Source: Mesotaenium endlicherianum
Lineage: Eukaryota; Streptophyta; Zygnematophyceae; Zygnematales; Mesotaeniaceae
DNA length: 64,000 nucleotides
Reading direction: 5' to 3'
Assembly (NCBI GenBank): GCA_009602735.1
Contig: WELA01009878.1
Span: forward strand, 70,682 to 134,681
Shown here in pieces: positions 1 to 11,149 of the stretch (positions are counted from its first letter, which is position 1; every line of letters starts with the position of its first letter). Made by a program: the position numbers and the translations under genes. A model generated the notes under the pieces. That model searched no databases. It worked only from the letters and a program-made list of their open reading frames with translations, and was not told the origin of the DNA.

Positions 1-57
<57 letters not shown>
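1..57. repeat. (GA)n microsatellite
   Basis: Nearly pure GA dinucleotide repeat with one interruption, followed by a run of G. It lies just beyond the splice donor of the last visible FKBP exon, so it reads as a (TC)n tract in an intron of that minus-strand gene. Confidence 0.95.
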
Positions 58-60
<3 letters not shown>

Positions 61-84
61 TGGGGGGGGGTTTGTTGGGAGTAC

Positions 85-1012
85 CTGCCCTGCACCAAGC
101 TGGAACCTAAAAAAGTCCTTCTCACTGCCCTGCAAAGAAGCCATGCAGACCTCCCCGGCAGCTTGAGCTCGTGGGTGATACATGTGGCATGAGAGTGCAT
201 CAAACAGGTACTGCAAGGAGTAGGTGTCTTCAGTGGATCACTGTCACCTCAAAGGAGCCGCCCTTAGCCTTGTTCCGAGCCTCAAATATGCGGCCATAAT
301 ATCCAATAGTGAATCCATCCCAGTCCACCTAAGAGCCCTCCCAGAGGCCAAGACACAACCACCACGTCTTAGACTGCAGCTTGCTTGCGAAGCAGAAAGT
401 AGCGAGGAGCTGATATTGTACCAGCATGCCATGTGGATGCGAACCTACAACAACAGTTTGGCCGGCAAGTGGAGTTGCTCCAGCACCTGGTCGTAGGTCC
501 TGCCACACCATCAACCCCCTCACCTCCTCCTCAGCTCAAGTGAAGGTGCCACAATCAAGCTTCAGGCTCACCCAATGGGCTTAGGGTACAAAATTACCTT
601 GTACTGCAAACCAGAAGGGGTCTCAGTGTAGTCTGGATAGTGCATCTTCGACTTGCCATAGTCCTTGCCCTTCAAAGCTGGCACTGCAACAGCCCAATGA
701 ATCGAGCACGATATGATACTCCGTCTCACAATAAGTAACGGATAGGAGGGGCCATTACCACCTTGCTTGGATGAGCTTTGCGATTAACACAGCCGTGTCC
801 CCTTCAACTCCACGAGCTTCAGGATACATACAGAAACTGGAGCGCTTACTCTCAGCAAAATTGCTTGGCGCAGTCTCAGCAAGAGCAGCATTGCTTGCTA
901 GTGTCATCACAGCAGCTGCAGGAAAAGTGACCGCTGCAGACGCGAGTAAGAGACGCCTCCCAAAGTCCCCCTCATTATCCTTGTTGCCCTTCTCTTGTGC
1001 AACTCTTGCCAC
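85..1012 (-). CDS. Thylakoid-lumen FKBP-type peptidyl-prolyl isomerase (partial, five exons)
   Basis: Host gene whose 3' part lies left of the window. Exons on the minus strand: 850-1012, 598-683, 449-499, 248-328 and 85-129. The introns are short (98-166 bp), all GT-AG, and phases agree throughout. The first exon has a twin-arginine start (FGRRLLLASA), a hydrophobic stretch and an ALA|E-type cleavage site, the signature of Tat import into the thylakoid lumen. Later exons read PDYTETPSGLQYK, DLRPGAGATPLAGQTVV, VDWDGFTIGYYGRIFEARNK and GSEKDFFRFQLGAGQ, which match the N-terminal half of plant lumenal FKBP domains (established family knowledge). The expected role is proline isomerisation or protein folding in the lumen. 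The C-terminal half and stop codon are outside the window. I recognise the family but not the exact paralogue. Confidence 0.88.
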
Positions 1013-1781
1013 CTGTCCCCCAGATGAACAATTCAACTTATTCTTTATTCTGGTTGATCTATCTTTTCAAGTAGAGGTAGGAGCGCTGCTAACGAAGACC
1101 CAGACATCCTCAACCTTCGTTAAAATCATTATAAACGTCAGGACTGTCCACCCTACCTAATTCGTCCATCATCAGATTCACAGCGTTCGGAAACAGACGA
1201 AACCTTGCTCCCATCTAAACCTTAGGAACATACGCTTCGTACATAGTAGTCATCGGTCATCATGATAATACAATAGTTGTGTTCCATTCAGCCTACAAAA
1301 TCCCTAAGCGCTTCCAGCTGCACCTTCATTCATAACTATCGACAAGTAATTGTCAAGGAGAAACCTGAAGGATTCGATTGCACACCAAAGCATGTTTGCC
1401 ATCCCTATGGCCTCTCGCTGGCATGAAGATGAGCACTAGTTATGCTTGAGATGGCAAAAAAATCAATCGCAGGAAGAATGGCCCGGAAGCCAAAAGTCCA
1501 CCTTATGAGGTCCGCATTGACACTTCAATTGGACCTGTCCCTTGTTGACCTGCCGTGACGTGCATACATATTGTTGGTAACCCAGAAGCCCACATGCCTT
1601 GTCTGGAATAAAAAGACAAGGCAACTTCAGAGTGGCCATATCACACGAATGATTGCCTTCTCCTCCGGTCGAATGCCCTCGTAAGGATCCTCACCAGTAT
1701 ACTAGAAGAGACTAGATAGTCAGAATAATAAGCTCCATCCGGGTTCCATCGATTGCATGCTCTGGAGTCTGCGTCACTTAC

Positions 1782-1871
1782 TACACGCCCCCTCCCACCT
1801 CTCCCTGTCACAGGCCCCAGCGCCTGAAACGGTCTCGTCTCTCCCGTCTCCGGTCGTGTCGACGTCGCCAA
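1782..1871 (-). CDS. Candidate upstream exon of the FKBP gene (transit peptide part)
   Basis: An open stretch rich in Arg, Gly and Thr, with no acidic run, ends at a strong GTAAGT donor in phase 0. The next exon (acceptor at 1013-1014) also begins in phase 0, giving an intron of 769 bp. The content would suit a chloroplast transit peptide before the lumen signal. No ATG is visible in this frame before an upstream stop near 1890, so the true start must lie in another exon or be obscured. This is inference from splice signals and phase only. Confidence 0.4.
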
Positions 1872-2773
1872 GACACCCCAAGCTTTCTCTCACTGTTGCC
1901 GACCCTTATGGCCCTCAGGTGCCCGTCTCTGTCTCCTCCTTTCTCGTCGTCGTCGTTGGGAGTCGCAAGCATACATCAGGTCACCGTCAGTCGCACGAGA
2001 ATGCGTCACGCACGCGAGGCGTCGCTCGGAGTCGCGGCGCAGCAAACTCGGCCCGTCGCAGGCCCCCAATTTCGATCGCAACGAGACCACAAACACGGGG
2101 GATGGTGGAGGATCTTGGCATCAGTTAGTCCTCACTGGTCCTTCTGGTCCTGACGAGTCCTGACGAGGCTTGATGCTGGCTTGAATGCTGCTTGAATGGG
2201 CTTGAAGCCACCTTAGGCACTTAGTCAATCGAGGTCAACTAAAAAAATATATTGTCTCAGTCGACGGATGGACGTTTTACACAACTTGCTCGTGATATGC
2301 TCGCAATAATGCCGTTCGCTGAAGTTCGCTCCTTCATCGCGGACAGGAGCCTAGCAAGTTGGAAACACGCTTTTAGCCATCTGTTCAAGATGTTTCAATA
2401 GATATCCGTCATTAGGAATCACTAGGAATGTGTCCAGACCAATCCAAACTCCAGAGCAGGGTGGTCCAGTCCAGTCCCTCCAAAGCACTCCAAAGCACTC
2501 CCGAGTTGCTCAAGAGTCCATGCATGCAAGCTGGTCCATGCAGCTCAAATTGCTTTGCCCGCCCTCAGCTTATAAAGAGCCAAGGACGAGATCCCTTTGC
2601 CAGTGGAACGCAGGTTTTTTGCCAATTTTTCTTGCTCAAGTCCTCAGTGATCGAAACCCTGTACCTCATACCAATCTAAGTATATTTGCCGCGCATCATA
2701 CCTCATGGAAGTGATACAAAATTCGGACATGAGAACATGTTGAGGTAACTTCATCTTTGCCACTTATGGCAAG
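1872..2773. other. Upstream region of the FKBP gene; no gene recognised
   Basis: The first part is moderately GC-rich and may hold the 5' end or promoter of the minus-strand FKBP gene. From about 2130 there are short direct echoes (CCTGACGAG-type) and no convincing reading frame on either strand. I see no RNA gene. Confidence 0.4.
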
Positions 2774-3487
2774 TGAAAGGGGGAAGGGTGCGGGGAGTGC
2801 GCCCATACACACTCACGCACCCTCACCCGCGAGTGGAAGCGTGCACGAGGACCTTTCCTAGTTGCATACACAAGGTGGAGTGGCCTGGTGGTATGCCACC
2901 CTTGCAAGAGTTAGAGGGCTACATGAGAGAGGAGTGGAAAAGAACTCACTTTATTAAGAAAAGTCGTGTACAAGATAAGAAGGTTAGACTAGACTAAGCC
3001 CCCCTCTACTTCCTTGTGCTTCCCATTTTATCCTTTAACTCTAAGTGTCCTCTCTAGCAAAGTACCTCCAGAACCTTCTCCTATGGCTCCTTCCATGTAG
3101 GTGACCTTGCCTAGTTGGACAAGCTAGCACACTCACACGCACACAATCACACTCTAGAATATTCTACTGCGCAATCCACTAACTCCTCACGGAGTTTCTA
3201 GAAATTCCACGATCACTTTGGCACTCCACGTAATTGTACGTACTTTCTGGAACCCTCATGTTTCAATGTCCTACTTCCTGGACTCCAACTGAAATTTTCG
3301 TCACTGGACCTGTCCTTGTCACTAAATAGAATCTGTGACATTAAAAACTCACTAAACATTTCCAAAATTCATATCTATCTCAATACTTGTCCAAATGACT
3401 TGAAATAAAGGCCAAAGTTCTTCTAAAATCACACTCTATGCATATAAAATACTAGAAAGAAACAAACTACACTTTCATAACCTTACA
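2774..3487 (-). mobile_element. Solo LTR of family F
   Basis: A 714-bp block beginning TGAAAGGGGG and ending AACCTTACA is flanked by a perfect 5-bp duplication GCAAG (2769-2773 and 3488-3492). The same sequence forms the three LTRs of the tandem F element at 41-49.5 kb, where the adjacent primer site fixes the orientation as minus. With no internal sequence left, this is the usual product of LTR-LTR recombination. Its variants match the middle LTR of the tandem element better than the two outer ones. Confidence 0.93.
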
Positions 3488-4600
3488 GCAAGAGCTTAGG
3501 GTCTCTCTGTTTACTTGTCTCTATATGGGTGTGAACAGGGAGCGAGAGGGACTGAAGGCCTGTATAAGATAAGACACGCAGATACACTGTCTGTGTGTCT
3601 CCCACAACTTATAACTATCTTTTCGGCCCGTCCGTATTGCGCAAGAATCTTGTTGCACATCTATCAGTATGGAAAGAGACACACACTCTGTTACATGTGG
3701 GCGCGGGCAACTAATGTAGGTATGTTTGCATATCTTTTCTTGTGTTATTGCCACGTTCAATTACGCCTGTCTTGTCATCTTGCCACAAACAATTGCACCT
3801 TCATGCTGTGGTTCGTGGCCATCACATGTTCTTTTCATGATATGAAGTTTCATGTTGAGCATTGTCCATGACACGAGAATGAGCAGGAAGTGCATGGTGC
3901 ATAAACCGTCCTGAAGCAGTTTACTGAATTTGATATGGCTTTTTGCCCAGTCAGATCAAAATTATGTCAAATTAGTTGCAAGAGTACGAAAGAAAAGTTT
4001 AGGGCATAGGATACTTTGCAAGAATTGCTCAAGTAGCTAGCCATGTTATTGGCTTGGTACCAAGTGCCCCTGCGACCGTAACCTCTACACTTGTTGCCAG
4101 CTTGCTCCAAGTGATTGTTTTGCGTCCTTTTCTTTTGTGCATAGTGTTGCCAGTTGACGCCAGGTATGTGCTCTGAGCCTCATCACGTGCAAGCTGACAC
4201 CAACTCCACCTGGAGTGTCCTCGCGGCGCCCCTTGATCTGCTTATCATGTAGCTGGCACTTAAGGCGTTATGACGTGCACAATTAAGACTTCATGCTGAA
4301 GCCTCATGCCCTTACAAGGGAGTAGAGGAGCTCTTGAAGGGCAGGGGGGATGGGGGGGTCGCAAGTTGTCCGTTCTCAAGGGGCCCAAGCAAGGGTGCTC
4401 TTTTTGTGGCCAATAAAATGTTCAGGTCGAACCTGTAAGCATGGACTGATAGGTTTTGTGCGCCAATCAATTTACATTTGAACTTTCATCGTGTGTATCG
4501 TGTGGTGTGTCGATATACTTGTTTCTGTATGATTTGAGGGCCAGGTGGTGAGAAGTGGTGCCGCCACCCATAGCCGGCTGTGAATATGCATTTCTGGCAG
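3488..4600. other. Unassigned spacer between solo LTR and element C
   Basis: About 1.1 kb of AT-rich DNA with only short overlapping open frames on both strands and no recognisable domain. It ends in a possible 3' splice site (TTTCTGGCAG, 4591-4600) just ahead of a short open frame interrupted by element C. Confidence 0.4.
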
Positions 4601-4649
4601 GCAACAAAGTATTGACCCTCGGCAGCTTTTGAAAACTACTGTTTACGGG
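4601..4649 (+). other. Possible host exon, left part, interrupted by element C
   Basis: After a plausible splice acceptor, one frame stays open up to the ACGGG target duplication of C, and the same frame is open on the far side from 36893 to 37081. Codon choice looks coding-like, but no protein family is recognised. A chance open frame of about 78 codons is not rare, so this is weak evidence. Confidence 0.28.
4645..4649. repeat. Target-site duplication ACGGG of element C (left)
   Basis: Matches 36888-36892 directly after the other LTR of C. The pair defines a single insertion spanning more than 32 kb. Confidence 0.9.
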
Positions 4650-5368
4650 TAAAATGAATCGACTTACCAAATAGACGATTAACAATTATTAAAGATCTTT
4701 ATATCAGCAAGTAATCTTTATGGTGTTTTCCGTTAATTGATTTAACCGCAAAGGACAACACACTAGCAGTGAAGAATACTCGTAAGTCAAATGCAAGTAA
4801 AGTAGCATCAATAATGCAATCAATAAACTCATACATAAGCAAGGTTGGAAGACAGTGCGTATCAATGGCTTCTCGCCTTGGATTCAGATCTCTCTCAGTA
4901 AGCTGTACAAGAGAGTTGGCCTCGTTTTCGAATGCCGAACTCGAGAGCAATGCCTACCATATATACATGGAATGAGTTTACTGTTCAACGGCCAGTGCGA
5001 TGGCACCGCCTACCCGGGAGTTAACCACGTTGGTAGGACCTCGGTTAACCAAATCCACCGCCATCTCCCATCATCCCGAATAGCCATCCATCATAGGGAT
5101 GTCATCTGGCCATTCATCTAGCATACCACACTTAGATGCATACCGAGGCAGTTCGCTGCTACCGAGTACAGAAGTCAGCTGGCTGTCAAAGAATGAGTCA
5201 GCAAGCTGACTTGAGTTGACTTCAACTTGCTGCCCCCGGCTGAGTTATTAAATTGATAATTATATGAAGTCCAGCAGACTCAATACCACATAAAGTTCAG
5301 CAGGCTGAACTTAATTAACAATTCTTTTTATATAAATATTATATCTACCAATATGCTGATTTATTACA
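4650..5368 (-). repeat. Element C LTR, 3' copy
   Basis: A 719-bp direct copy of 36168-36887. In element orientation it starts TGTAATAAATC after a purine-rich tract (AAGTTGGAGGGA) lying at 5369-5381. Confidence 0.9.
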
Positions 5369-5480
5369 ATCCCTCCAACTTAACTTGTTGTCGCCTCGAC
5401 AACATTAAACTGCAGAAGTTTTTGATCAGGGAATTGAACCTGACCAGCCTCCCCCACTGACTGCCTCTTCAGCCAGTCAC

Positions 5481-6584
5481 CTAGGGGGTTGTTCCTGGGG
5501 CTTCAGGATCAGGAGATTGAGATCTGGACCAAGATCTGGACAGCCCTCTAGATCTGTCAGCTGGCCTTCTAAAGAACCCCGTTTGTTCTAAAGTCGGACC
5601 TCGAGGAGAACAAAGAATTGTAGCCTGTTCTCCAACCACCTGGGTGTTGATCCCCACATAGACAGGCATTCCAGTAGGATGCTGAAATACATTGGCAAGA
5701 GGTACATGTCCCTGAGCGAAGGGGGAGGCCGGCATACCTCTGGCCACCTCGCGTATTCCTCTTCTGAAACCCCTGTTCTTTGGGGATTTCTGCCTGTACC
5801 TGCTGCCAAGTATAGTCAGATCAGCTTCTTCCCCTGCTTGGGCAGGTGGGCTGGGGGAGCGAGTGCGGGGTCCAGTTGCCTCCATGACCGGGATCACGTT
5901 CCATATACCTGATCTTGGTTCCTTAGGATGTGCCCCTGCCTGCCCCTGGGTCTCCTGAGTACCAGCTCCTGATGCTTCTCCTCTGCCTTGTTCTTCTTTC
6001 TCATCCCCCTCATCCTCCTCCTCGGAGAGAGTAGGAGTCTCGTCAACTAAGTCGTCCTGCTCTCTGGTAGACATAGAGTAGTCTACTGATCTCCCTTTCT
6101 TAGGGCGCGCTGGAGGTTGCTTGGCCTTCAGCCTGCTGATGTCTATCCGGCCTGCATTCTTTGCCCATTTGACGAAGGCATGCTTTCCCTTAGATAAGTA
6201 GTCTCTCCCCCTCCTCCTGTGCTCTTTGGTCTCTGCATTCATATTGCTCATGCAGCCATTCATCCTGGGGTCCCAAGGGGCAATGTGAGGTGGTAGGATG
6301 AGGTAGCCGTCTAGGCCATAGTGGAAGTCATCCGGTTGGGCTCGGTCACACTCCTGCTTTTTGTTTGTGACAGTCATCCACCTCCAGTCTGTTGGCTGCT
6401 GGTAGTCCTGGGGTCCATGCTCAGCCTTCCTCAGTTTACACGGGAACCAGTGGGGCGAGAACATCTGTTGTACTGCTTCCTTGGCCAAAGACTGCCAGCT
6501 CCTTCTCTCAACTTCATTATAAGCTGGCAGTAGTGTGAGGTAGAATACCGTATCCTTAAAGCAATCGGGCCGCATGCTCACCAT
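5481..6584 (-). CDS. Element C extra frame 2 (367 residues, unknown)
   Basis: An uninterrupted frame with an ATG start, downstream of pol and just before the 3' LTR of C, in the sense orientation. The N-terminal third is rich in Trp, Pro and His and looks folded. The middle carries a long acidic run (SEEEDEGDEKEEQGRGE) and basic patches (PARPKKGR). The C-terminus is Arg/Ser-rich (RSRGLSRSWSRSQS). There is no signal peptide, membrane span or furin-like site, so it is not an obvious envelope. I recognise no family. The position matches the additional frames some plant gypsy elements carry 3' of pol. Confidence 0.6.
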   Translation of the reverse strand: MVSMRPDCFKDTVFYLTLLPAYNEVERRSWQSLAKEAVQQMFSPHWFPCKLRKAEHGPQDYQQPTDWRWMTVTNKKQECDRAQPDDFHYGLDGYLILPPHIAPWDPRMNGCMSNMNAETKEHRRRGRDYLSKGKHAFVKWAKNAGRIDISRLKAKQPPARPKKGRSVDYSMSTREQDDLVDETPTLSEEEDEGDEKEEQGRGEASGAGTQETQGQAGAHPKEPRSGIWNVIPVMEATGPRTRSPSPPAQAGEEADLTILGSRYRQKSPKNRGFRRGIREVARGMPASPFAQGHVPLANVFQHPTGMPVYVGINTQVVGEQATILCSPRGPTLEQTGFFRRPADRSRGLSRSWSRSQSPDPEAPGTTP

Positions 6585-6596
6585 CCTGATGAGTCT

Positions 6597-7157
6597 CTAA
6601 TCTCCCACTATTCCCGGTATTGGGACTGGCTTGTTCTCTGAATCATCTGCAAGGTACCGGGCCTGCTCTGCTGTATAGCCCACCATCTTGGCATAATCTT
6701 CGTAGAGGACCACACCAGTGTGTGTCTCAATGTACCTATCCAGTGCTGCAGCTCCTTCCCTCTGTAGCAGTGTTGTCTGTTCCAATTTGTTGATTTCCTG
6801 GGCTGCCAGCAATGCTTCCTTCAGGTTATCAAAGTTTTGGCCACCCACCACAGTATACCTGTAAGTGGCCAAGCTCTTCTGCCTGTCCGCTTCTGCCTTT
6901 TTCCTTCGCTCCTCCTCTGCGGCTGCCGCTTCTTCTTGTTGTTTCTTCTGTCTCTCCTCCTCAGCTTTCCTGAGGTTTTCCGCTTCCTGATCCTTCTTCC
7001 TTTGTGCTTCTTCTGCCGCCTCTTGTTGTTTGCGGACCCTTTCTTCTTCTCTCCTGGTGAGGGACGTCGCCGCCAGCTCCTTCTGGTATTGCTCCATTGT
7101 CCTCCTGGCTTCTTCTGCCTTGCGCTTTCTGTCCTCGTTTTGTGTGGTGGGAGCCAT
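6597..7157 (-). CDS. Element C extra frame 1 (186 residues, coiled coil)
   Basis: An ATG-initiated frame ending 12 bp before the next sense frame. Residues about 8-115 are a long Glu/Lys/Arg/Gln heptad-rich coiled coil (EERVRKQQEAAEEAQRKKD). The C-terminal 70 residues look globular and end in VPIPGIVGD. It resembles the coiled-coil start of C's own gag in style, not clearly in sequence. Element G inserted just upstream at 7240/20657. Function unknown; a structural or accessory particle protein is one inference. Confidence 0.55.
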   Translation of the reverse strand: MAPTTQNEDRKRKAEEARRTMEQYQKELAATSLTRREEERVRKQQEAAEEAQRKKDQEAENLRKAEEERQKKQQEEAAAAEEERRKKAEADRQKSLATYRYTVVGGQNFDNLKEALLAAQEINKLEQTTLLQREGAAALDRYIETHTGVVLYEDYAKMVGYTAEQARYLADDSENKPVPIPGIVGD

Positions 7158-7235
7158 CTTGCACATGTAACCAGGGCACAAGTTAGTAGGATATCGACCT
7201 TTGTCACAAGAGTTGAAGGAAGGAAGTAAGTTCGT

Positions 7236-7240
7236 ATTAG
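7236..7240. repeat. Target-site duplication ATTAG of element G (left)
   Basis: Matches 20657-20661 at the other end of G. It fixes the outer limits of G, including the extra B' block. Confidence 0.85.
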
Positions 7241-8253
7241 TGTCATGATTTATTAAGTTGAGGTTGACGTACAAAACCAAGCTCTACGTGTGTGAACCAT
7301 CAACCTAGGAAGACCAACTTTGCATTGACTTTACGCATCCATATGTTGACCTTCTCTAGATTTCCGAGTCACTAAAGTGTAGCGCGTCGAAGCATCTTCC
7401 GAATGACACCGATTTCGCGTCATTTGGTTAATTATCGAGCGAGATAGACTCGATCTAGTCCGCACTCCTTTCGGCACCTAGCGGAATCACACCAAATGGC
7501 CAACTTGTGACTCAATGCACCCAAAGGTGACAATGTTGACTATTCGTGACCCCAAGGACCTTTAGCTTTGTGCGCACAAATCCGCGAGCTCTTTAGACTA
7601 CATAAGTCTTGCATTTCCATAGTATAAGTGCATCATTGAGGCTATAACTTGGTGACTGCATCACCTACTCCTAGAGGAAGCTTCCTCAAGTTTCAGATTC
7701 ACTTTTGAGGCGCTATCTAGGTAGAACTACCTAAGGTAAGCTCCACCAATGAGAGACACTTAGCATATTCTACGTGCTTTGCTTTGATTGGTTTGAGTTA
7801 TGCTTAGCCTATAAGAGTGCTAGTACATGCCTTGTACACATTAGTGGACATAGGAGAGCCTCCTAGAGTGACTACATGCATTGGATCCGCCGCATACGAC
7901 GCCGGGTTTCCAAGAGTATAAGTGCTAGAGATGTCCCTAGAGGAACATCTTTTTAGAAGTCCCATTATGCCAGTTGTAAGTCACAGAGATTATCAGTAAA
8001 GCTTACACTTTTATCTCTTGTGTTTTCAGGACCACTTAGTCTCTCTCTTGTGAAGAGCAAGCCTTGCTGGCTTCCAGTCACTAGAAGAACCTCACAAGTG
8101 GTGAGCAAAGTCACAGCTTATACCCCCTGCCATAGGACTACTCTTGAAGATCATGATGTGCTTCTAGTGATCTTTTGGGCCAGACTTCATTAGTTGTTTT
8201 CCTACCAGATTACAGTCTTGAGGTGCTCACTCTGGAGAGTACACACTCCCTTA
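7241..8253 (+). repeat. Element G terminal repeat A (5')
   Basis: A 1013-bp block starting TGTCATGATT directly after the target duplication, about 99% identical to 19511-20522. It contains a TATA-like CTATAAGAG near 7810. Unlike the 3' end it is neither preceded nor followed by block B. Confidence 0.88.
7809..7818 (+). promoter_or_regulatory. TATA-like box in G repeat A
   Basis: CCTATAAGAG sits about 0.57 kb into repeat A and about 0.49 kb before the gag start, a sensible place for the element's promoter. Position only; no transcription evidence. Confidence 0.35.
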
Positions 8254-8302
8254 CTTCTAAAAAGATCTCTCTTTGCCTGCACGCAATTAGAATCTTCAGC
8301 GT

Positions 8303-9476
8303 ATGCCTACCCGTAGTGGGCGTGCTTACCAGCCTTACTACAAAGGGGTTAAGGGAGAAGACTCAGACTCTGATCTCAGTACTGTCACTGAACCCTTTGA
8401 AGGGGAACAGCCGGCACTCGTGCTTCCTCTGATTGTCCCTGAGCCGTCTTCCCATTGGGCTCACCACAATTCCTGGTACCCCATGGCAGGTGACCACGAG
8501 GTCAAGACTGACAGGTCCTCCCTCTTCCGCTTCAGCGGCAGGCCAGGCCTGTGATCTGGACGACACAATCTCAGAGTTCGAAGCTGAGTTCGTGACCGCA
8601 AGGCTTAAGACGCCCGCGCTCACTAAGCGTGACGTGTTCTATACGCTCATGCGCTATCTCCTCTACGAGGCCCGTGACACATTTCGTGAGAAGGGTGACG
8701 AGATCTACGCACGCACAGAGCTTGTGGAAGAACCCCCAGTGGAGACCCCCCTCGCTGATCCGGTCAAGGCCTTTTGGGACGTCCTCAGGAAGGAATTCCA
8801 GGCCGCGACCGAAGAGAAGGTGCACGAGCTGCACCACTTCTTGCGCCGCAAGAACAAGACGATCCGCATGATGTACCGCCGCTTTACGCACCTTCGCCGA
8901 CACGTTGGCACCGTCATTGATCGGGAGGCAGCGGAGATCTTCTTGCGCGCCGTAGAGCCACGTTCGAGGGAGCGAGCCATGGCTCCTCTCATCTACCACA
9001 TTGGCTCTGAGTACTTGCTGGAGGGCGCTTACCTCTCAGTCAAGAAGCAGAGCTTGGCCGCCGCACGGAGCACCATTAGCGACCGTGTAGGCCTCGCATC
9101 CACGGGCGTACGCCAGGAGTCTTCGATACTGCCATCCACGACGATGCGCCCAGCTTCGGCTCGCCAGCCCCAGCAGCAACAGCAGCCTCAGCGCTCTCAG
9201 CTGTCCCAGCAGACGCAGCAGCGCGGGGCTCCGCATGGCCGCATTTCTATAGCCGCCACGACGAGAGACCCCTGTTTGTCTTGCGGGAAGACGGGCCACT
9301 CTCGCCAGAATTGCACTATTGCGCAGAATGGCAAGCCCGGTGACTGTACCTACTGTGGCAAGGCCGGCCACCTGCAGATTGCGACGTCAAGAACGGACGC
9401 GCTCATGACGGCCCTGCGCCAACAGCAGGACCGCGGGGCACGCGTAATCCTCGCACGGGGGGACGCCCCTCGATGA
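8303..9476 (+). pseudogene. Element G gag
   Basis: The region starts with an ATG and a basic motif (MPTRSGRAYQPY) typical of gag N-termini, followed by an acidic stretch. The middle is a helical capsid-like domain (KVHELHHFLRRKNKT). A Gln-rich linker leads to zinc knuckles, of which CLSCGKTGHSRQNC is a clear CCHC and CTYCGKAGH starts a second. The role would be particle assembly and RNA packaging. The capsid segment resembles the gag remnant D at 52-53 kb. Part of a broken element. Confidence 0.75.
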
Positions 9477-11149
9477 CGGCAGCCTCGGCTACGATGGACG
9501 CCGTGCTGACCCTCGGAGCCGATTACTACAGTTTCGACGACGTCAGCAACGCCCTCGTAGAGGCCAACGCAGAGATCGCCAGACTCCGCGGCCTCGTCGC
9601 CACCGACAATTACGACGCGTGCGGAGCCCTCTTCGCACGCTTCCCGCCGTCCGACGCTCCAGCTCCGACAGCTGGCATCTGCGCAGCTCCTGCGCACTTT
9701 CATGACGTCGACATGTGGCAGCCCAAGAGGCTGACCCTTGGCGCTATAGCAGCGCTGCAGTCTCGCACGCGCTCGCCCCACGACAGAGCTACGGCGACCA
9801 GTGCCGCAGACGTCTGCGCAGACGCTTCTGCCACACCTGCGCACTCTGCGCTGACGCTTGTCAATAGCCTCTGCACTCGTCCATTTGGGCTGCCATATGG
9901 CAGGCTGCAGGCTCACGCGGTCCCGCTACCCTGCGCCACAAACGTTGCATCTCCCGACGCGCCCCTTGACGGTCCGGCACACACGCCAGCACAGCTGCAG
10001 GCTTCAGCAGTCCCGCTGGCCTGTGCCGCCCTGCTGACGCCAGCACTGCCTTCGGCAGTCTGCGCGGCGACAGCTGTCACGACGGGACGCGCTCGCCAGC
10101 TGAGTACCACGACTGCAGCACACATGGTTGCAGCGCCCCTCGCTCTACGCGTCGCCAGCCCGTGCGCAGATCTACGCACCAGCCGGCAACGTCGGGATGA
10201 TCGCCCCTTGCTGGCTGCTGCAAGCAGCAAGGTCCAGCAGGCGCCGACACTTGCCATGTGTCCGGCAGGCCGTGTCGCTCCCGACGTTAGCCACGCGCAC
10301 ACTCGCACTCTTACGCGTACGCTCACGCAGCACACAGTGGCGCAAGGCTTGCCGGGCAGCCAGCTACGGGACCGTAGTCCGACAGTCACAGCAGCAGCAG
10401 CGCACGCCAGCTGCGCATACGTCCTTCCACGTGGCGCGCGCACGCAGCCCGTCACGGCCAGCGCAGATTTGGCGGCCGCGATAGCCATTTCCAATCAGGA
10501 GGGGGCATTTCTAATTGCGCTGAGCGGCCAGATTGCCGTGCGAAGCGCCGATGGCACGCTCACGGCTGCGCAAAGCCAGGACTTAAACCCTGGCTGCGCA
10601 CAAAACCCCCGCGCAGACGCAATTCGCGCTACGGGGGCCTCGGCGTACGCACGCGCCAGGGGGGGGGCGTCTCGAGCAGCGTTCGAGGCAGCCAACACCG
10701 ACCTGGACGTTGGACCGGACACCAGCCCCCGCAACCCCAGGAGCGATCGGGAGGCGCCACTTGGCAGCCCCCCAGCAACCGCACCTGCGCCAGTCCTGGC
10801 AGCCGCGCCAGCAGCCGTCGCACCTGACGCGTGTACGGCTGGCGAGACCTTGCCGGACGGCAGCGGCACACCCGCGCACGTCTGCCCACTCAGCAACCAG
10901 CCACGCAACCATCTCACGGCAGCCACGTCAGCCGCTGCGTACAGCAGCTGCGCACACGTGCCGCCACTTGGCACGCGCACGCAGTCCGGTCCAGCCAGCG
11001 CAGATCTGGCCACCTCGACTGTCATCCCGAGTCAGGGGGCGACATCTTCGGTCGCGCTGTGCGGTCACATTTCCGTTCAGAGCTGCGACGGTGCGCACAC
11101 TGCTGCGCACAGCCAGGGCTTAAACCCTGGCTGCGCACAAAAACCCTAG
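9473..11149 (+). pseudogene. Element G Ala/Pro/Thr-rich repetitive region
   Basis: A long, strongly biased open stretch (Ala, Pro, Thr, Ser, Cys) that overlaps the end of gag by a few bases. Its start (LVEANAEIARLRGLV) could form a short coiled coil. The rest is built largely from degenerate repeats that recur further downstream. No enzymatic domain is seen. It may be an unstructured spacer of the polyprotein, or repeat-expanded DNA whose open frame is a by-product of GC-richness. Confidence 0.5.

Noticed and set aside
771-1160. 129-codon plus-strand open frame
   Set aside because: It lies antisense to the FKBP exon with the lumen signal; the minus-strand reading has splice signals in phase and clear homology.
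2774-2997. 74-codon frame (TLTHPHPRVEACTRTFPSCI) repeated in several places
   Set aside because: It lies wholly inside the F-family LTR and recurs because the LTR does; not a gene.
5481-6584. Extra frame of C as an envelope gene
   Set aside because: No signal peptide, membrane span or cleavage site; acidic and Arg/Ser-rich composition instead.
9350-11110. Long minus-strand open frames in the GC-rich part of element G
   Set aside because: Shadow frames of a high-GC, Ala/Pro-rich plus-strand region; no domains, and compositions are mirror images.
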